The notes under the pieces: model-generated | What the model saw: only the letters and a program-made list of their open reading frames with translations | The model's database searches: none | Told to the model about the DNA's origin: nothing | Source of the DNA: Chloroflexota bacterium | Lineage (GTDB): Bacteria; Chloroflexota; Anaerolineae; Anaerolineales; E44-bin32 | Direction of reading: 5' to 3' | DNA: 7,383 nucleotides | Assembly: GCA_026390045.1 (NCBI GenBank) | Contig: JAPLGR010000090.1 | Location: forward strand, 1-7,383 | Translations under genes and position numbers: made by a program | Shown: piece by piece, positions 5,247 to 7,383 of the stretch | Numbering within the stretch: position 1 is the stretch's first letter | How the letters are laid out: every line of letters begins with the position of its first letter

Positions 5247-6075
5247 ATGACGCCCATACATATCCCCGCTGGAAAGCTCGGCATTGAGTGTGAGCCTGAG
5301 GACGAAGCCACAGCCAGGGTGATAGCCGAGGCCTGCGACAAAGCCTTGCGGCTGGCGAAGGTCGTATGGGGGGCTCGACCCGCCGTCCGACTGCCGCCTG
5401 TACGTGATGACCTCCTGGAGGGACTTCGTCTTTCGGTCAGCACCCTGGGCCTGGAAGCTCCTGTTGGCGCAGAGCTATCCGTTCTGGAGCGGCCGGGCGC
5501 GCCGGACGTGGCCTTACAGCGTCGCATGGACACAGCGCTACGGACGTCGTATCGCCATCGGCATCAAGCCCTCGCGCCTGCTTGAGGTGAGCGATAAGAG
5601 CGTCGGGGCTCACATGTTCGTGGAGGAGAAGGATCCCGTCGCCAAGATCCGCCATCTCACCTGCCACGAGCTGATCCATGCCGCCTCGTCTCACCTCGTG
5701 CTGCCGGCCTGGCTCAATGAAGGGCTGGCGGCAGTGTCCGTCGATCGGTTCATGGGCAAGCCAACGATCCGGGATGACTCCCTAAGTCTCCTGCAACGGT
5801 CCCAGCCGAAGGGCGTACCGCTCTCCTATCGGGCCCTGTCCCGCCTGCAGGGCGAGACGCTCGCCTATCATGCCGTGCGCGGTTACTGGATCGTGCGTCT
5901 GCTGGAGGACACGCACCCTGGCTTCCTGCGCGCTCTCCTAGCTGAGCGGCGCGCGTCTGCGGCGATCGAGCGCCAGATCGCCGACAAGCTTGGCCTGCAA
6001 CCCGAGAACCTGTGGCGTGAGATCGATGACGTGGTGAGCAGGCACTTCAACCAGAAGGTCGTAGCCGCGAACTAG
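5247..6075 (+). CDS. Peptidase_MA-like zinc metallopeptidase (HExxH...NEG), interrupted by a frameshift at a G6 run
   Basis: The gene reads in one frame from ATG 5247 (GAGG 5234-5237 upstream) to about 5370, then in the +1 frame to TAG 6073. Dropping one G from the run at 5368-5373 joins VVWG to LDPPSDCRLYVMTSW and gives one 275-residue protein. In that numbering, CHELIH (139-144) supplies the zinc ligands H140 and H144 and catalytic E141, and LPAWLNEGLA carries E158, the probable third ligand. This is the gluzincin arrangement of peptidase_MA-type proteins. No signal peptide or membrane segment is seen, so a cytosolic location is likely. The downstream frame has only GTG 5404 before a stop at 5320 and would lose the first 52 residues but keep the active site. 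A one-base sequencing or assembly error is most likely; a true pseudogene is possible. Substrate unknown. Confidence 0.75.
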
Positions 6076-6547
6076 TCGGCAGTGCCCACCCTGCCGCGGC
6101 TAGCCAGAGATTCCCCGCCCTTCGCTCGCCCATACCCGACGACTCACCCGAATCGTACGCAGCGACGTTGCTCCCTGATCTCTGCCGGGATGTCGGCCCT
6201 TGTCCCGCTCGGCGCCAGAGCTACGGCTGGCACATTGGCCTGCGCGGCTCGCCGGCCCCCTCCCTTCCTCAGCCTTGTTCACATGGACTAGAGCAAGACG
6301 GCCCATCTGGCCCCCCAAAAGATGTCTCACCCGCCGGATGCGGTCGACGCCGGGCTCGCCTAGGATGGCGGAGGCTGAGAGTTCCTTGCGGGCGAATCCC
6401 CCAGACGGCCCCCAAGCTTGGGGATGACCCACCCCCACCCTCCGGCTACCCTGAGGCTAGTCTGGGGCAATAAGGCGAAGCTGTGCGCCTAGGATCTTCG
6501 GCCATTCCGGGCAATTCCCCGGGATGTCCCGAATCACGGAGGAAGCG
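6076..6547. other. Gene-free C-rich region
   Basis: About 470 bp without a credible gene. Short open frames on both strands are rich in Pro, Arg and Ala, lack ribosome binding sites and resemble no family I know. Contents: a 6-bp stem CGGCAG/CTGCCG (6077-6096) directly after the peptidase stop, which may mark its transcript end; the 14-bp palindrome 6410-6423; a stem CCGGG/CCCGG (6507-6522) in the leader of the next gene; and its ribosome binding site (6538-6542). I see no convincing promoter; TAGGAT at 6490-6495 lacks a -35. Confidence 0.5.
6410..6423. repeat. 14-bp perfect palindrome CCCCAAGCTTGGGG
   Basis: The sequence is its own reverse complement. It lies 125 bp upstream of the membrane-protein gene, within a C-rich stretch. 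Like the hairpin at 3616-3625 it is centred on AAGCTT. It could be an operator or a transcript-end hairpin; no T-run follows. Confidence 0.35.
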
Positions 6548-6970
6548 ATGGACGTGCTGAGCAAGAAGGATTTCGAGACCCATGTTTCGGTAGTCGGCTG
6601 GCTGCAGATCGTGAACGGCCTGCTGGGGATCATCGTGGGCGCCCTTGTGGTCACGCTGATCTTGGGAGTAGGAACGGTCACCGAGGATGCGGTTGCCCTG
6701 CGCATCATGGCCGTGACCGCTGCGATCCTGGGCGGGCTGATGTTGGTCCTCTCCGTCCCGGGAATCGTAGCCGGGATCGGGCTTCTTCGCCGGGCCTCTT
6801 GGCCCAGGGTGATGGCCCTGGTGCTGTCCGCCTTCGAGTTGGTGCTCTTCCCCATCGGGACGGTGCTGGCCACCTACACGGTCTTCGTCCTGTCGCAACA
6901 GGCGGCGATCAATGCGTTTGGAGCGTGCTGCTCGATCGAGGACGGCCGGGTGCAGCCCGCCAGCGCCTGA
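6548..6970 (+). CDS. Small multi-pass membrane protein, function unknown
   Basis: The 140-residue protein is strongly hydrophobic. Segments at about 13-38, 52-80 (probably two helices with a Pro-Gly break at 71-72) and 87-115 suggest three or four transmembrane helices. The core PGIVAGIGLLRRASWPRVMALVLSAFELVLFPIGT (71-105), with its charged loop RRASWPR, resembles a widespread family of small uncharacterised bacterial membrane proteins. I cannot name a domain with certainty and assign no function. ATG 6548 is preferred over the in-frame ATG 6524 because GGAGG (6538-6542) lies 5 nt before it; 6524 has none. The C-terminus ends with a Cys-Cys pair (127-128) and a polar tail. Only 58 bp separate it from the next gene, so co-transcription is likely. 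Confidence 0.75.
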   Translation: MDVLSKKDFETHVSVVGWLQIVNGLLGIIVGALVVTLILGVGTVTEDAVALRIMAVTAAILGGLMLVLSVPGIVAGIGLLRRASWPRVMALVLSAFELVLFPIGTVLATYTVFVLSQQAAINAFGACCSIEDGRVQPASA

Positions 6971-7028
6971 GGCTCGTTGGGGACCTGCGGAGAAGCAGGA
7001 AGGGAGCTGCTGGGCAAAGGGCTTGGGT

Positions 7029-7383
7029 ATGACCACAAAGCAGCTAGACGTGAGAATCCGACCCATGCGCGCCGGGGAGTCAGCCGCTCTTCTGGGCTCG
7101 ATCATCCTCCTCGGCGTGGCCTGCTTCTACGGACTCCGCCCGGTGCTGGAACGGGCGGGGTGGGCCTCCTACCCCGCCCACCTTGTCTCCCTTTCGGTCG
7201 TCTTCGTCGTCACGCTGGTCTGGTCTGCGCTGGCGTATCTGGCCGAAGGCCAGCCGCGAACGCTGAGGGCATTCCTCGAGCGCAATCGACTGGCGCCGAT
7301 CCGCCGTGAAGTCATGCTGTGGGGGCTGGGCCTCGGCGCCTTCATGTTCCTGCTGACCGCGGCGATGGCGGCAATCCAGGAGA
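7029..7383 (+). CDS. CPBP family intramembrane metalloprotease, N-terminal part (cut by the window end)
   Basis: The frame from ATG 7029 stays open to the end of the window, 118 complete codons. AAAGGG (7016-7021) is a ribosome binding site at 7-nt spacing. The protein starts with a short cytosolic segment containing IRPMRAGESAALLGS, then a helix at about 20-37, a second at about 51-72, then RTLRAFLERNRLAPIRREVMLWGLGLGAFMFLLTAA, leading into a third. The order of short leader, two helices, a basic loop ending in a 'rhhLWGL' step and another helix is typical of the N-terminus of CPBP (Rce1/Abi-type) proteases. The catalytic EExxxR and later His motifs would lie beyond the window and cannot be checked. 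It probably forms an operon with the preceding membrane protein. Confidence 0.65.
   Translation, partial: MTTKQLDVRIRPMRAGESAALLGSIILLGVACFYGLRPVLERAGWASYPAHLVSLSVVFVVTLVWSALAYLAEGQPRTLRAFLERNRLAPIRREVMLWGLGLGAFMFLLTAAMAAIQE

Noticed and set aside
5364..5376. Programmed ribosomal frameshifting at the G6 run
   Set aside because: No stop codon or pseudoknot stands out to support recoding, and a simple peptidase is not a usual recoded gene. A homopolymer error is the simpler reading, though not proven.
4979..5533. 185-residue N-terminal extension of the serpin on the minus strand
   Set aside because: The extension is antisense to the peptidase gene. The signal peptide and the ribosome binding site support the start at 4978.
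6082..6438. Short open frames on both strands of the C-rich gap
   Set aside because: No ribosome binding sites, biased Pro/Arg/Ala composition, no family resemblance.

Overview
The window is GC-rich (by eye roughly 60-65 %) bacterial chromosomal DNA of ordinary gene density. The T/P-rich linker behind the lipoprotein cysteine of the MsrP homologue, a lipoprotein serpin, a CPBP-type membrane protease and an HExxH/NEG peptidase together suggest a Chloroflexota (Anaerolineae-like) bacterium, possibly a metagenome assembly. That taxonomic guess is inference from gene style only; no marker gene settles it.

Layout from left to right: (1) A complete tRNA-Asn(GUU) with encoded CCA, a near-consensus sigma70-type promoter and an intrinsic terminator. 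(2) A gene-free stretch of about 375 bp that holds an 81-bp nested inverted repeat, an imperfect direct repeat, a 14-bp perfect palindrome and a -10-like element. (3) An msrP/yedY-type molybdopterin oxidoreductase with a Tat signal and a lipobox. (4) Two co-directional family-2 glycosyltransferases, one soluble and one of the membrane GtrB/DPM type. (5) A convergent gap with a very GC-rich hairpin. (6) A minus-strand serpin lipoprotein. (7) A divergent gene for a zinc-peptidase-like protein (HELIH...NEG) that is broken by a frameshift at a run of six G. (8) A C-rich gap of about 470 bp with no credible gene. (9) A small multi-pass membrane protein, followed 58 bp later by the N-terminal part of a CPBP-family intramembrane protease that runs off the window.

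How the genes relate: MsrP and the serpin both appear to be lipid-anchored outside the membrane, one repairing oxidised methionine and the other inhibiting proteases. The two glycosyltransferases form a plausible pair for polyprenyl-phosphate sugar or envelope glycan synthesis. The right half has a proteolysis theme (serpin, HExxH peptidase, CPBP protease), but the three genes are not one operon and I do not claim a shared pathway. I see no phage, IS element, CRISPR array or recognisable defence system.

The most notable items are the G6 frameshift in the peptidase gene, the surface-anchored serpin with an intact inhibitory hinge, the nested inverted repeat behind tRNA-Asn, and three TANAATCC elements lying upstream of genes.
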